DNA of 64,000 nt from Eulemur rufifrons (lineage: Eukaryota > Chordata > Mammalia > Primates > Lemuridae). Below are positions 35,691-47,795 of this stretch, piece after piece (positions within the stretch are counted from its first letter, which is position 1; each line of letters opens with the position of its first letter). The position numbers and the translations under genes are program-made. The DNA lies in NCBI RefSeq assembly GCF_041146395.1, contig NC_091010.1, positions 44,660,001 through 44,724,000 on the forward strand, given 5' to 3'. Under the pieces are notes generated by a model that had not been told where the DNA came from, ran no database searches, and worked only from the letters and a program-made list of their open reading frames with translations.

Positions 35691-37216
35691 TTTAAAAGGT
35701 TGGTTTCTGCTTCTTAAGATTTTAATGGTTTTTTTAAAATTCACAAAATGGGTTGAGTTAGAAGTGCGCTGTAAATGCACATGGTAATCAAAGATTTTTT
35801 TTATGATAAATTTTTTCCAGATGAAATCTTCTTAGATAACTAGAAGTTGATGATACAAAATGGTACTTTAATATTCAGGTACAATACTGCCTTGTAACTC
35901 AGTGCCTTTACTAATTTGATTCCCCTACCCCCACTACCTCAGTTCTCTTCATTGGATTGTTCCCTTTAAAAACTCTTTTCAGCTAACTAAGATATTGATA
36001 TTTTCATTACACGTTCTTCTGGCTGGACTTAGTTTTTCATAGTTTTCTTTTTCTTTTTTTTTTTTTTTTTCATACTTTTCTTAGAGTAAAACTTTATTCT
36101 GGGATTACTTGCCAAAAAAGAATAATTTTTGTTTGCTGTTTAAGTCATAAGTACAAAAGCAACATTGTCAGTCAATTAAGGTTATTACAGTAGTTCTGAT
36201 TCTTGGGAGGATGCTGATAATTCCTTTTACCAGGACAAAGAATAGAATCTGTGTTGCTCAACATTTATGTTATGGTTTTTAGAAAGTGGATGTATAAAGA
36301 AGTTTTATATTATAGAATGGTTCCTGTTGTAAAGTGGTAAAGAGAAGAGCTGAATTATAGTGCGTTAAAATTAGAAATAGTTCACAAAGCTTTTTCAAGC
36401 TCATGAATATCTAAATAACATGGCCTTACCAGTTTATGTCTGTGTATATGTACCTTTAATTACATTTTGTCTTCCAAGAGTCCTAAATAAAAACTTGAAT
36501 ATACAGATGATTTTACTTAGTTCACCCTTACCCCAGTGCATCTCCAGCAGTAGCCTTGAGTGGTTTGCAAAGAGAGGAGGAGTGGGGGGTGGCCATAAAG
36601 GACTATTAATTTCTAGAGCACCCCAGAGAGGATGGTAGATATAAAAATATTTGCTTATCCTCATACTTCAAATTTTAAAAAATATGTATACCTCCTTTTT
36701 CCTTCATCTAACATTCATGAGGTAAACACTTGAGAAATAACACTAAATCTTATATAAGGTATTATGGGAGTTTTTTTTAATATTTTAATTTTACAGAGGG
36801 GTTGGAATCCTTTAAATAACTATTAATTGAGTAATAGTTAATAAACCATTAAGTAATAATAGTTAATTACTTAGGAGTGCTGTCATTGTGTCAATTTTAA
36901 ATGATTTACTGTATGACAACAAAAATAGAATTTGCTGCTGTTAAGTTTTAGGATATACCACAGATTTTTATCATCCTAAAACTTAAAAGTGTCAAGACTA
37001 AGAACCTCAAGAGAACATGGGGAAAAAAGTTAAAATGTAGAAAATCATATAAAAATCATGAAAAATTCAGGGCACTATCAAATGTCCAAACTGCCTCTTA
37101 CTTTCACCTGAAAAGAAACTAAGAATATTTGTCAGAAGCATATCAATTTATTTCTTGAGAGTAGAAAATATTTATGTTGCTGGCATCTATCATGGGAACT
37201 GTTAAAATGTCTTTTG
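35691..37216. other. LCOR: Post-poly(A) intergenic/intronic sequence
   Basis: AT-rich, with no gene. It is intron for the PALI1 transcript. A T-run at 36046-36070 is the only low-complexity feature. Confidence 0.5.
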
Positions 37217-37515
<299 letters not shown>

Positions 37516-38855
37516 GGTCCTTTTGTTTGTTTCTGTCGGACCCCCATACCTCCTTTAGATTTAGATCCCCAGTCTGTGTACACACTGCCCTGCAAGATGG
37601 TGGTGTGGGTTTTTGTTTGAGATTGTTGTTAATTGTTACAGAAGTAGTACATACCCACTGCAATGAGAATCTTGCCTGGATGCCAGCTCCTCTCAGTCCC
37701 ACCCCAGGGAAACCATGCCCAATACAGAATAGCCTCCAGCGATTGGCCTCTCTTGGGCCCCTCAGTTATAACTTCTCCTTACTTCCCCTTACCCACCTTT
37801 AAAGGAACATCATGATATGATTCACTTTCTCTCACTTGGGGAATGAGCACCTCTGTGTGTATTCTGTTTAAGCAGTGGTATTTTTCTAGTCCCATTATTG
37901 TCCTGGTCATTTAAAATTAAAAGGCATTTTCCCCCAAAAAGCAGCATAGATTTTACTTCTCTACCTTAGAAACACAAAAACAAAAAAAGAAAAGAAATGT
38001 CTAGTCTCACTGGCTGTGTCATGAGCTCTCATGTAATCCTGACCTTCTAAAATGTCAGTTATGCCTTTAACATCCAGATCTCTCTTTAACCTGGTTTCAG
38101 TAACTCAGTAAGGCTCGTGATACTCTTTTTCAGTGCATATCTGCCCAAGGCAGAGGTCTGTCCTCTTTGTCTGAAATTAATGTATTATTTTCTAAAGTCT
38201 ATTTCAAAATGTTTTCTAAGAATTCTTAGTTATAATATTTATTACTTATTAGACTAATAATTTAGGTTTGTGTTCTCACCAAATCAGTATTTAGTTATAT
38301 CGCTTAGGCATATTTGTTCCTTCACTTTCAGGAACTATCATTTATTTAATTTATGCCATCTAGTTCAAAACCCTGTATCTTTCACAGCCTCTGAACCCTT
38401 CTTCCTTTTTTTTTTTTGAACACCAAATGTAATGTATTCAATCTTGAATGGTTATACCAGTGATGATAGGAACAAAAATCAGTTTGAGGGGGGGAAATAC
38501 TTTAGAAGTAAAGAGTTTGTCAGAGATGTATGTTTTGTAAGGCTGTTACATTTCCAGAGAGGAGTTGGGGGCACTGGACTGTCATGCTTAATTGGCCCTT
38601 GCTCTGACTTCCTGCTCTTCAAGCAACTTTCTGATTGTGTTTTGTCATCCCACGTACATTTGCCTATCGGGTGCAAATGTTAAAGAGTGAACAAGAGAAT
38701 CTCCTTGATAGTTATATTTTTCATTATAGTTTAGGAAATTTGACAATCTGGTTAAAATAGGAGATAAAGTATATAAGCCTTAAACTCCTATCATATTTAT
38801 AAGATCTCTGAATAGTAGCCCTGAGATACAGAAAATCTAGTAAACTATAGATCAT
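37516..38855. other. LCOR: Intron, nothing recognised
   Basis: No gene. The stretch at 37570-37800 is GC-richer than its surroundings but has no supported coding or repeat assignment. Confidence 0.4.
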
Positions 38856-40045
38856 TAAATATGAAATGTCCAATTTTGAATCAAAAGTGTAGTTTAGTAT
38901 ATCTCAAGAAGCAGTACAATTAAACTGTGCACCTAAACCATCAACAGTTTTGCCATCTTAACAGTAGCTTATTTATGCCAGCAGCAAAGAAGCCTGGAGA
39001 GCAAGTGGCGATGAAATCACAAAAGATGTTTTCCACAGCTTTTTGAGAATTGAATGTTTTTCCTTGCAAGAAGTAGTCCAAAATCTGGAAGAAGTGGTAG
39101 TCAGTACAAGGTCTGGAGAGTTCCAAGTCCAGCTTCTGTAGTTTGAGCAGCATTCTTTGTGTGACATGTGGTCAAGCATTTTTCTTGCAAGAGGATTGGC
39201 CTGTCTCTATTGACTAGTCTCTGCTGCTTAATCACAAGCATCATCATCATTTCATCCAATTGGTTGCAGTATCCGCTGTAATCAATTGACCAGGTTTCAT
39301 GAAGCTGTAGTGGATAATACCAGTGCTGGACCACTAAAGAGACACCATTAGCCTTTTTTGATGAATATTTGGTTTGGACTGTGTTTCAGCACTTAATCCA
39401 ACCATTGTGCCAAATGCTTGCAATTGTCAAGAAGAATCCATTTTTCATCACATGTAACAATACAGTGTAGAAGTGGTTCACCTTTATGTCATGACAGCAA
39501 AGAAAGGCAAGCTTCAAGACTATTTCTCTTCTGACAGTCATTTAATTCATGCAGAACCCATCTATCCAGCTTCTGTACCTTGCCGATTTGTTTCAAATGG
39601 TCCGATATTGTTGGAATAGTAATGTCAAAACTTGCTGCTAATCTGTGTGTAGGTCATCATTATCCACCTTGGTCTCAGGTTGCCCAGGTGGCTCACTTTC
39701 AAGATTAAAATCACCGCAGTGAAACTTCTCAAACCATCAACATACTATGTGTTCATTAGCCACATCCTTCCCATACACTTCATTGATATTTTGAGCTGTC
39801 TGCACTACATTGGTTCCACAATGGAACTCATATTCAAAAATAGCACAAATTTTTGACTTATCCATTGTTTCGCAAAAATTGCTCCAAAAAAAATTTGAAA
39901 GATAATTGCATGCCAAAATGTGCGTTTGAAAGACTGAAGATGTACCCTCACAATAAATAAAATAAGAAGTGTCAAAGTGAAATGTCAGAGATATAAACTG
40001 TCAAACTTAGTACTTAAGGAAATTGAACATTTCATACTTAATAAC
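38856..40045 (-). mobile_element. Mariner (Hsmar2-like) DNA transposon relic, nearly full length
   Basis: The terminal inverted repeats are visible: TTAAATATGAAATGTCCAAT on the left and, on the complement of the right end, TTAAGTATGAAATGTTCAAT. Between them the - strand reads a mariner transposase. The start is near 39865 (MDKSKICAIFEYEF), with later pieces WYYPLQLHETWSIDYSGYCN (39101-39334) and DYHFFQILDYFLQGKTFNSQ (38941-39153), then GINKLLLRWQ. In-frame stops and at least one frameshift break it (an early stop just before WFE). Its length of about 1.2 kb is near the family's 1.3 kb. The subfamily name is a guess from wording (GINKL..RWQ). Confidence 0.88.
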
Positions 40046-40474
40046 TTAATACAACTTCATGCCTGTAAGGCCCTCTGAAACATCTCTCCTTTCCCCTGGT
40101 TTAGATTGTTAATTCTTAATATTTTTATCCTTTGTTCTGGCCACTTTTAATGGACTTGATTGAGGACATGGTAAATTTAGAAGGCTATTACAAAGGGATT
40201 ATGTGCCTTTTGTTTTAGATCAGTAATTCTTAAATATTTTTCCACTCCACACATTTGAACAAATATGTTGCCATTAGCAGTGTGGGCTCACTGAGGCTGG
40301 GACTCTTCCAGGGTGAAGAGAGAGATACATTCTGCATTTGACTCCATACAGACACCATCCTCCATGATTCTGATCTCTGGGAAGGGATAATTAATTATCT
40401 TCAGCCCCAGTTTTGAGAATTGCTTTTCCTGTCTAAATCTGTCTAGATTCAGTCTAAATCCAAATTTAGATAAT

Positions 40475-40512
40475 TTAGAGAGTAGGTATTGGAGAGAGTA
40501 CTTGAATCCATC
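40475..40512. repeat. 38-bp direct repeat, copy 1
   Basis: TTAGAGAGTAGGTATTGGAG followed by AGAGTACTTGAATCCATC matches 41255-41292 with one mismatch (T/C). The spacing is 780 bp start to start. Confidence 0.9.
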
Positions 40513-41254
40513 ACTAGGTGGATTTCAACCACCTAGAAATCAGATATTTAACTGCTTTATTTTAAAACATCACTTTCTATTCTGTGATCTTACGAACATT
40601 ATTTTTCATTTTTTTATATCACTTTTGCCTACCCTTTTACTGCGTCTCCTAGTCCAGTTCTATGGAAAGAAAACTTTATTGTTCAGTGGTTTAAAGGTAC
40701 AACTGTATGTGACTTTCTAGAGAGTAAAAAAAAAAATCTCCACACCCCATGCCCACCTTCTCCATTATATGTACACAATTCTGTCATAACCCTGGGAATA
40801 TCCCAATATCCAGGTATGGAAGATACACAGATGTGGAATATCCAAGAGCAGATGCATTTCCCAGTGCAGAGCAAGGACCTGACAGCTGATTACCTAGGCC
40901 CGTGAATATACTCACTTTCAGTGCTTAAAGGACCGGAAGTGAGGAATTAGGGGTCATAATTTCAGATTATTGTCTGATAGGAAATACAGTTCTTACCCTA
41001 TGTAGGGGAGCTAAGCATGCGTTTTTACATTTTATTTAAAGAGAAGAATCAATCCAAATTAATTTGTAACTCTTAACTATAGTCATCTTTGTCTAAAGTT
41101 TTCTCTCCCCTCCTGTTTTCCTGGAACTGCCTTTTTCTGCTTCTAACATTAGCTCCTATCCAAACATCATTCACCATGGCTATTGATCTTTTTCAGTCAA
41201 GAAGAGTGTATTTTGGTCATCAGTGATGTTGCCTTTGCCCATCAAGCAGTGTAG

Positions 41255-41292
41255 TTAGAGAGTAGGTATTGGAGAGAGTACCTGAATCCATC
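41255..41292. repeat. 38-bp direct repeat, copy 2
   Basis: Same unit as 40475-40512. The sequences flanking the two copies are unrelated, so this is not a longer duplication. Confidence 0.9.
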
Positions 41293-42997
41293 TCTCCCAG
41301 ATTCTAGACTCTTCAACTTGTCGTTTCACCTCTCTGCCACAGCTCTTCTTTATTTGATCTTTTACCCTAAGACAACATATGCAGTGGCTGTGCCCCATTT
41401 ATATTAATATTAACCAAGGAATCCTTTCCTTCAGGAATTAGGCCTTATGGTATTGGTTAAGCAGGCAAGTTCAGTTGTGTCTAACCTCTGATCCAGATAA
41501 ACATCATTGAGTGAATCATTAAAGATGGGGTTGTGAAACAACACATGTTCTTAAACTGTGCCTTTTAAAGGGCTTATGAATATTATCTTATCCTTTTACC
41601 ACACCCTTAAGAATTAGGCATTGAGCTGAATATAGGAAGACAAAGTGGTCAAGGTCATACAGGCCATCTCTCACCAAGGAGATAAGCTCAAAACTAATAC
41701 AGGTAGTTGGAAGGCAGGTTTCCCCTTTTCTTTTACGGGAAATGGGAGCCCTTCTTCCCATTTACCAGTCCCTGTGATCTTAGTGCACTTTAGTGGTGGT
41801 GTTCAGTATTTCTGATTAATAAATAATTCACTTAACTATTACAAAGAGGTCCCCTTGAGCAGAAGCAGCATGAACTTGAACAAGTGATTTCAATATCTAT
41901 GATGAATTATGATTCTTAAAAAGGTCTTATTTAGTCAGATGTGAACAGTAATAGAATACAGAACTATACTGAACTAAAACATAGTGCTTCCCAGACCTTC
42001 AGTTGAGTTGAGGAAATGGTTTGCAAGACAGAATATCACCTCTCTCTGGTTTCCCTAAAGCTGCCTAACAGTGTTCTAAATTAATGCAAATGCCATATTT
42101 AGACTATTAAAGATCTAAGGCTATTGAGAAAACTGTGTAACTAGAAGCAAAGGTAAAGACTAGCTGTTTAAAACTTAGGAAAACCTGGCTAACACCCATT
42201 TTTTAAACATGAAAAAACCATGGTCATAGAATTAAACTTGAGAAAGTTGAAGTTAATTTTAAAAATTAAATATTCAAATGATAAATTAAAATTCATCTAC
42301 ACTTAGGTGCTATTGAGAAAAATTCTGGAAAAAAATATAGTAAGAAGCTGAGTAATTTAGAGCATAGCCAAAAATGATTTTATTACTATAGTTGTAAGGT
42401 TAACTATTACAATAGAGCCATTTAATGATACCTGGACAAAGGTTAGTATTATTGTGAAGGCTCTCAGATTGAGAAACTTAAAAACATCTCAATATGTATA
42501 TAATAGAACTCATCAGACACATACACACCCTAACAACCACCAGTTACCAGTTTTGTTGTCTCTGTTCCTATCTTAGTAAATGGTGCTGTCCAGGAAGCGT
42601 CTTAGATGCCCCCTTTCCCTCCCCTCTCTTTTTGCTAGGAGAAAACATGAAATGTGGTCCCTACCTACAGTCAAGTAGCAAAAAGACAAATTAAGTCAGT
42701 AAAAGATAAAAATTGCAGGATAAATATACTAGGCTCCATATAATTGCTAGTGAATTTTACAGAGCACTGTGGCTTAGGATTTCAGGAAAGGATGCAACCA
42801 ATCCAGGTGGGATAGTTGTGAGCTGGCCAATGATGAACTGGTAAGAGCATCCTGCTGCTGCTTGCTCTCATGATGACCTGTGGTTCACCAATGCATTGTC
42901 CCCGATCCTTTCTCCAGAAAACATGCAAATGACCTTTTGTTGGTGTCATTTTCTTTCAAGCAAGATTGCCATTGATGTTTTAATACCAACGTTAAAT

Positions 42998-43225
42998 TGA
43001 GACCAGGAGTTTGAGACCAGCCTAGCATAGCAAAACCTTGACTCTACTAAAAATAAAAATAAATTAGCCAGGAGTGGTGGCACACACCTGTAGCCCCAGC
43101 CATTTGGGAGGGTGAGGCAGGATGATTGAGCCCAGGAGTTCAAAGCTGTAGTGAGCTATGATCACGCCCCTGCACTTCAGCCTCGGTGACAGAGTGAGAT
43201 CCTGTCTCTAAAAAAATTAAAAATA
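42998..43225 (+). repeat. Partial Alu (right part), + strand
   Basis: It starts within the left arm at GAGACCAGGAGTTTGAGACC, passes the linker CTACTAAAAATAAAAATAAA and ends GATCCTGTCTCTAAAAAAATTAAAAATAAATG with an (AATG)n tail. It is 5' truncated, and a younger Alu inserted in its tail. Confidence 0.88.
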
Positions 43226-43245
43226 AATGAATGAATGAATGATTC

Positions 43246-43588
<343 letters not shown>

Positions 43589-44220
43589 TGAATGATTCTT
43601 AAGTTTGGTGTAGCCTGTGTCAGCCTCTCTGATGCTACTGTTTTTTAGCATCCAAATTCTGTATTACCTTGTTCCAGGTTAGAGTTCAGTGGATCCTAAT
43701 AATGTTTCTTTAGTATGTCTTAGCTGTGAAAACACGCCCTCTCCTTTCCAAGGTGCTGTGAAATACATACATACCTACCTATGGTTGTTTTTTGGAGTCT
43801 AGCTTGAGCCATATTGCCACACTCATTGCTTCAGGGCTGGTTGCATGATCCTTTAGAAAATCATGTATTAGTTGAGGGTAATGAAAGTACTGAGGTACAA
43901 ATTATTGAAACGTGGGAGACAGCAGCAGATACAAGTCTCTCAGCCAGGAAGAACACTTGATAGCACATCGCTTCAGAGGAAAGTGATTCCTCAGTTTGCT
44001 TCATAGCACTCTGTCTTCTCCGTGCCTGCATGCCTTGATTTCATTAATCTCCACACATATTGTTAATTCCCAACACCAAAGCTTGCTTCCAGAGCCCAGC
44101 CACAGGCATGAAGTAGTGTGCAGAAGATTTTTGCAGAGACTTGATGATTACGCTTCTTGAATGGGGGAGAACCATTTATCTCTCCAGTTTTTTCTACAGT
44201 AAGATGACATTATATTTCTT

Positions 44221-44690
<470 letters not shown>

Positions 44691-45344
44691 TAGTCACCTA
44701 CCTTGGAAACATCTGGAGAACATCCAGGAACCAGGAACTGAGGAATAAAGGCCTCTGAGTAGCTGAAGTTGTGATTAGAAAATCCATGTACTTACTCATA
44801 AGACTGTTCCTCAAGCCCTTATTCAGAGCCTATTTATTTTTACTTAAAATACCATTTTAGCACTTGGGGTATGGTTTCTCAGATAGTAAACATAAAAGTA
44901 CTCTACTAAAGGTAAAAGTGGGACTGCTCAAATCAGCTGCTATTTGGAAGCCAATAAGATGAAAGATTTTAATAAAATACAGGCTACCACTGTGGCTTTT
45001 TTTGTATTTAGGAAGTCAAGATTTAGTTAATTGAGTTAACTCCCAAAACTATCAGTATATTTCAGTTCAGCATAATAAAAATAATAACGAACTTCAGTAA
45101 TAGTGTACATGTTAATGATCCTGAGTATTGAGAAAGAATAAATTATGTTGAGAGATGATGTGATTTTTTTAGACTTCCATCAGAAAAGTTTAAAATTTTT
45201 AAATATTTGGTACTGAAAAGGTAAACTTTAATTATCCAGAAAATTTCCCTTTTGTAAGGAGTAAGAAAGCATTAATACACATTCCTAATCTCCAAATTAT
45301 TTTCACTGAAGCATTTTTAATTTGATTGGCTGAAAATAATGGTA

Positions 45345-45480
45345 ACTGTTATTTGTGTAAACTTTGTAGATTTTTCCTTGGAGCAATCCTAAGTGGTAGA
45401 TGGGACAGATGCTCTACTAAGCCCCAAAATAGTTAAGTGTTGTGGGCGAGGTCACACAACTAGTAAGTGGCAGAACTACT
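45345..45480 (+). repeat. MIR fragment
   Basis: Wording TGTTGTGGGCGAGGTCACAC and ACTAGTAAGTGGCAGAACT is typical of the MIR core and 3' side. Old SINE relic. Confidence 0.6.
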
Positions 45481-46289
45481 TATTGGATATATCCTGTAAC
45501 ACATATTATGCTGTTGGTACCACCTGTTAGATACAGCCACAAAGTTAACTCCTCGAGGGGTCTTTCAGCAGGGACCTTCCTGCTCTCTGCTGCATGAGCT
45601 GGAAAGTCTGCAGCTGCATTAGGAGCCTGTTGAGCTCCCTTGTGCATCTCATTGAGTCCGAGAGCTGGAAATGACCCAATAGGCACTTAGCCAAGTGTGT
45701 CTTCCCTGGTGTCTTCCCTGTTCTGAAGGAAGAAAATATCTTCCATTCTCACACAGCAGGAGGAGCTTATTCCACGTTGCCTTTTTAAAAAGTTTTATTT
45801 AAGTACACTATACAGATATAAAAGTACACATATATTAAGTATACCATTAACACGGATTTTTTCCTAGTTGCTTTTCTTCTTTTCTTCCCTTTGGTACATT
45901 TCTGCCCCATTGCCAGGGTGTCCTTCATTCAGAGTTCACCAGACACATGCCCCTTTTGTAATACTGCTGTTTTAATCTTTTTTCCTGGTGCATTCACAAT
46001 TCAGTAATCAGTGTCAAGTTTGAAGTAGGTATGTTCTAAGATGTTTCTAGTCTTTCCAGTCTGTGGTCTAAGGCAGGCCCTTTAGAAACCCATGGCACCA
46101 CTGAGTAAAACTGCTGTCTTGCTAGTTGTGAAAATAAAAACACAATGTAACCTTTCCTCTTATAAAGCAGTTTAGATTGAGCAATGGATTTGACTAATTG
46201 GTTTCTTAGTTTGGATTTTTATTTTGTATTTAGACATGTTTCAGCAACTTTTTCACCACCTGGTCCTTAAAGTCTCCCTGAGTCAGGGT

Positions 46290-46545
46290 CAGAGAAACTA
46301 AAATTGAGCACCTGCTCTTTTGTGCTTTGTGCTTTATGTATGTTATCTAATATCTCATAATAATCCTTTGAGATACTGGTGTTCTGTCCCAGTTTACAGA
46401 TGAGGAAACCAAGGTTCAGAGAGATTAAATGACTTGCCTCATATCCTGTAGATAGTAAATGTCAGCTAACAGTGGAATCTAGGTTTTTTGTATTCTACAA
46501 CCTGTGCTCTTTCCATTATAACCACACTGCTCAGGGGCCAGTGGA
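46290..46545 (+). repeat. MIR element
   Basis: ATTGAGCACCTGCTCTTTTG, TTACAGATGAGGAAACCAAG and GATTAAATGACTTGCCTCA, then TGCTCTTTCCATTATAACCA, follow the MIR consensus order over most of its length. Confidence 0.9.
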
Positions 46546-47795
46546 GGGTAGGAAGGTAGGGGGTGATGTAGGCTGTCTAGGGTAAGCCTTCCTGAAAGGC
46601 CTCTCATGACTGGGAGATAAAAGTCAAAGTTTGAAAAAAAAAAAAAAGAAAAGAAAAATTCGTTAGAAGATGTTATCAAACAACATCTATTTAACACATT
46701 TATTGAGCTGCCTTCCATGCTCTGCCATGTTTCATGTCTAGTCAAATAATAGTCCCCTTAGGAATTACAACTGTGGGAGAGGATTGAGAAGTTATATAAA
46801 ACTCCAGGAAATTAGAGCACACGAACTGCGTGGGCTCAGTAAAACCCGGACATCCAGAAGCACAAAGCAGCTAACAAAAACCATTGGCTGTCTAAGCAGG
46901 CATTGCCTTTAGCCTGTCTTGAACCTAGTATCATCCTTTCACACCACCCCTGCTATCTGGGTTACGCTCTGTAAGTCTGTCCTGGATAACTTATAGAAAT
47001 GGTAGGAAAAGGTTCTTTAATGTAAAATGACTTCTTGTGGATGATTGTAAAATGTGTATTGAAAGTCTGCGAGAATGTGGCAAGTGGGGTTTGTGTGAAG
47101 ATGTGGGGCCTTGTATTGACAGAGCTGTTCAGTTTACAGTATGGTTTCATGCTATTTCCTCATTTAGAGGCTACAAATCAGGACTTACTTGTCATTCCAC
47201 CTTTCAGTTGTGTCTGAAATGTGAAATAATTGATTTCCATTTCCATTCCTTCATGCCCCAGGAAAGGGAGGAAGGATGCCTGCATTACTGTTAGCAGTAT
47301 TATAAAGTCCAGCCAGTTGGTCATGCTGAGAAACCATCTTAAAACTATAAGTTCTCTGAGTAGTTCTAAACCAAGATTTATAATATAGTGTGCTGAATTT
47401 TTGTCAGTGTTGTGGACTTATCAACCAATGATTATTTAACAGGAATACCCAGGCCTAAAGCAAAAGTATATGTTAACCAACTAGAGTTAATAATGTGGCC
47501 CAAATTTTACTTTTTGAAAAAAAAAATTATTTGTAATATTTATTCTAAGATAATAATGATTTCTGAATGATCACTTAAAAGTCTGAAGGATATTGTCACT
47601 AAAAATTGAGAATATAACAGATTGGCCTTATATTTTAATTAGGTCAATACTCCTTATTTATTGAATCAAAAGTATGTGGGCAGGCTCAGAAGCAGTTTGG
47701 GCCAGAGTATGAAAACATCTGGTGAATTTTATAATGTAAAAATTGTTCTTTGGAAAATGACTAAACTAATTCCTTCTTTCTCTTTGTCTGTCTAG
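46546..47795. other. LCOR: Intron before PALI1 exon
   Basis: No gene or clear repeat. It ends in a TTCTTTCTCTTTGTCTGTCTAG pyrimidine tract and acceptor at 47795. Confidence 0.55.

Larger units (their letters stand above)
40046..42994. other. LCOR: Intron, nothing recognised except a short dispersed repeat
   Basis: No gene. It holds two copies of a 38-bp direct repeat (40475 and 41255). Possible old MIR wording occurs near 41580-41720 (GGTCAAGGTCATACAGGCC), too weak to call. Confidence 0.45.

Noticed and set aside
47035..47294. Overlapping cysteine-rich small ORFs (60-85 aa)
   Set aside because: Two competing frames cover the same bases, without splice sites or homology that I recognise.
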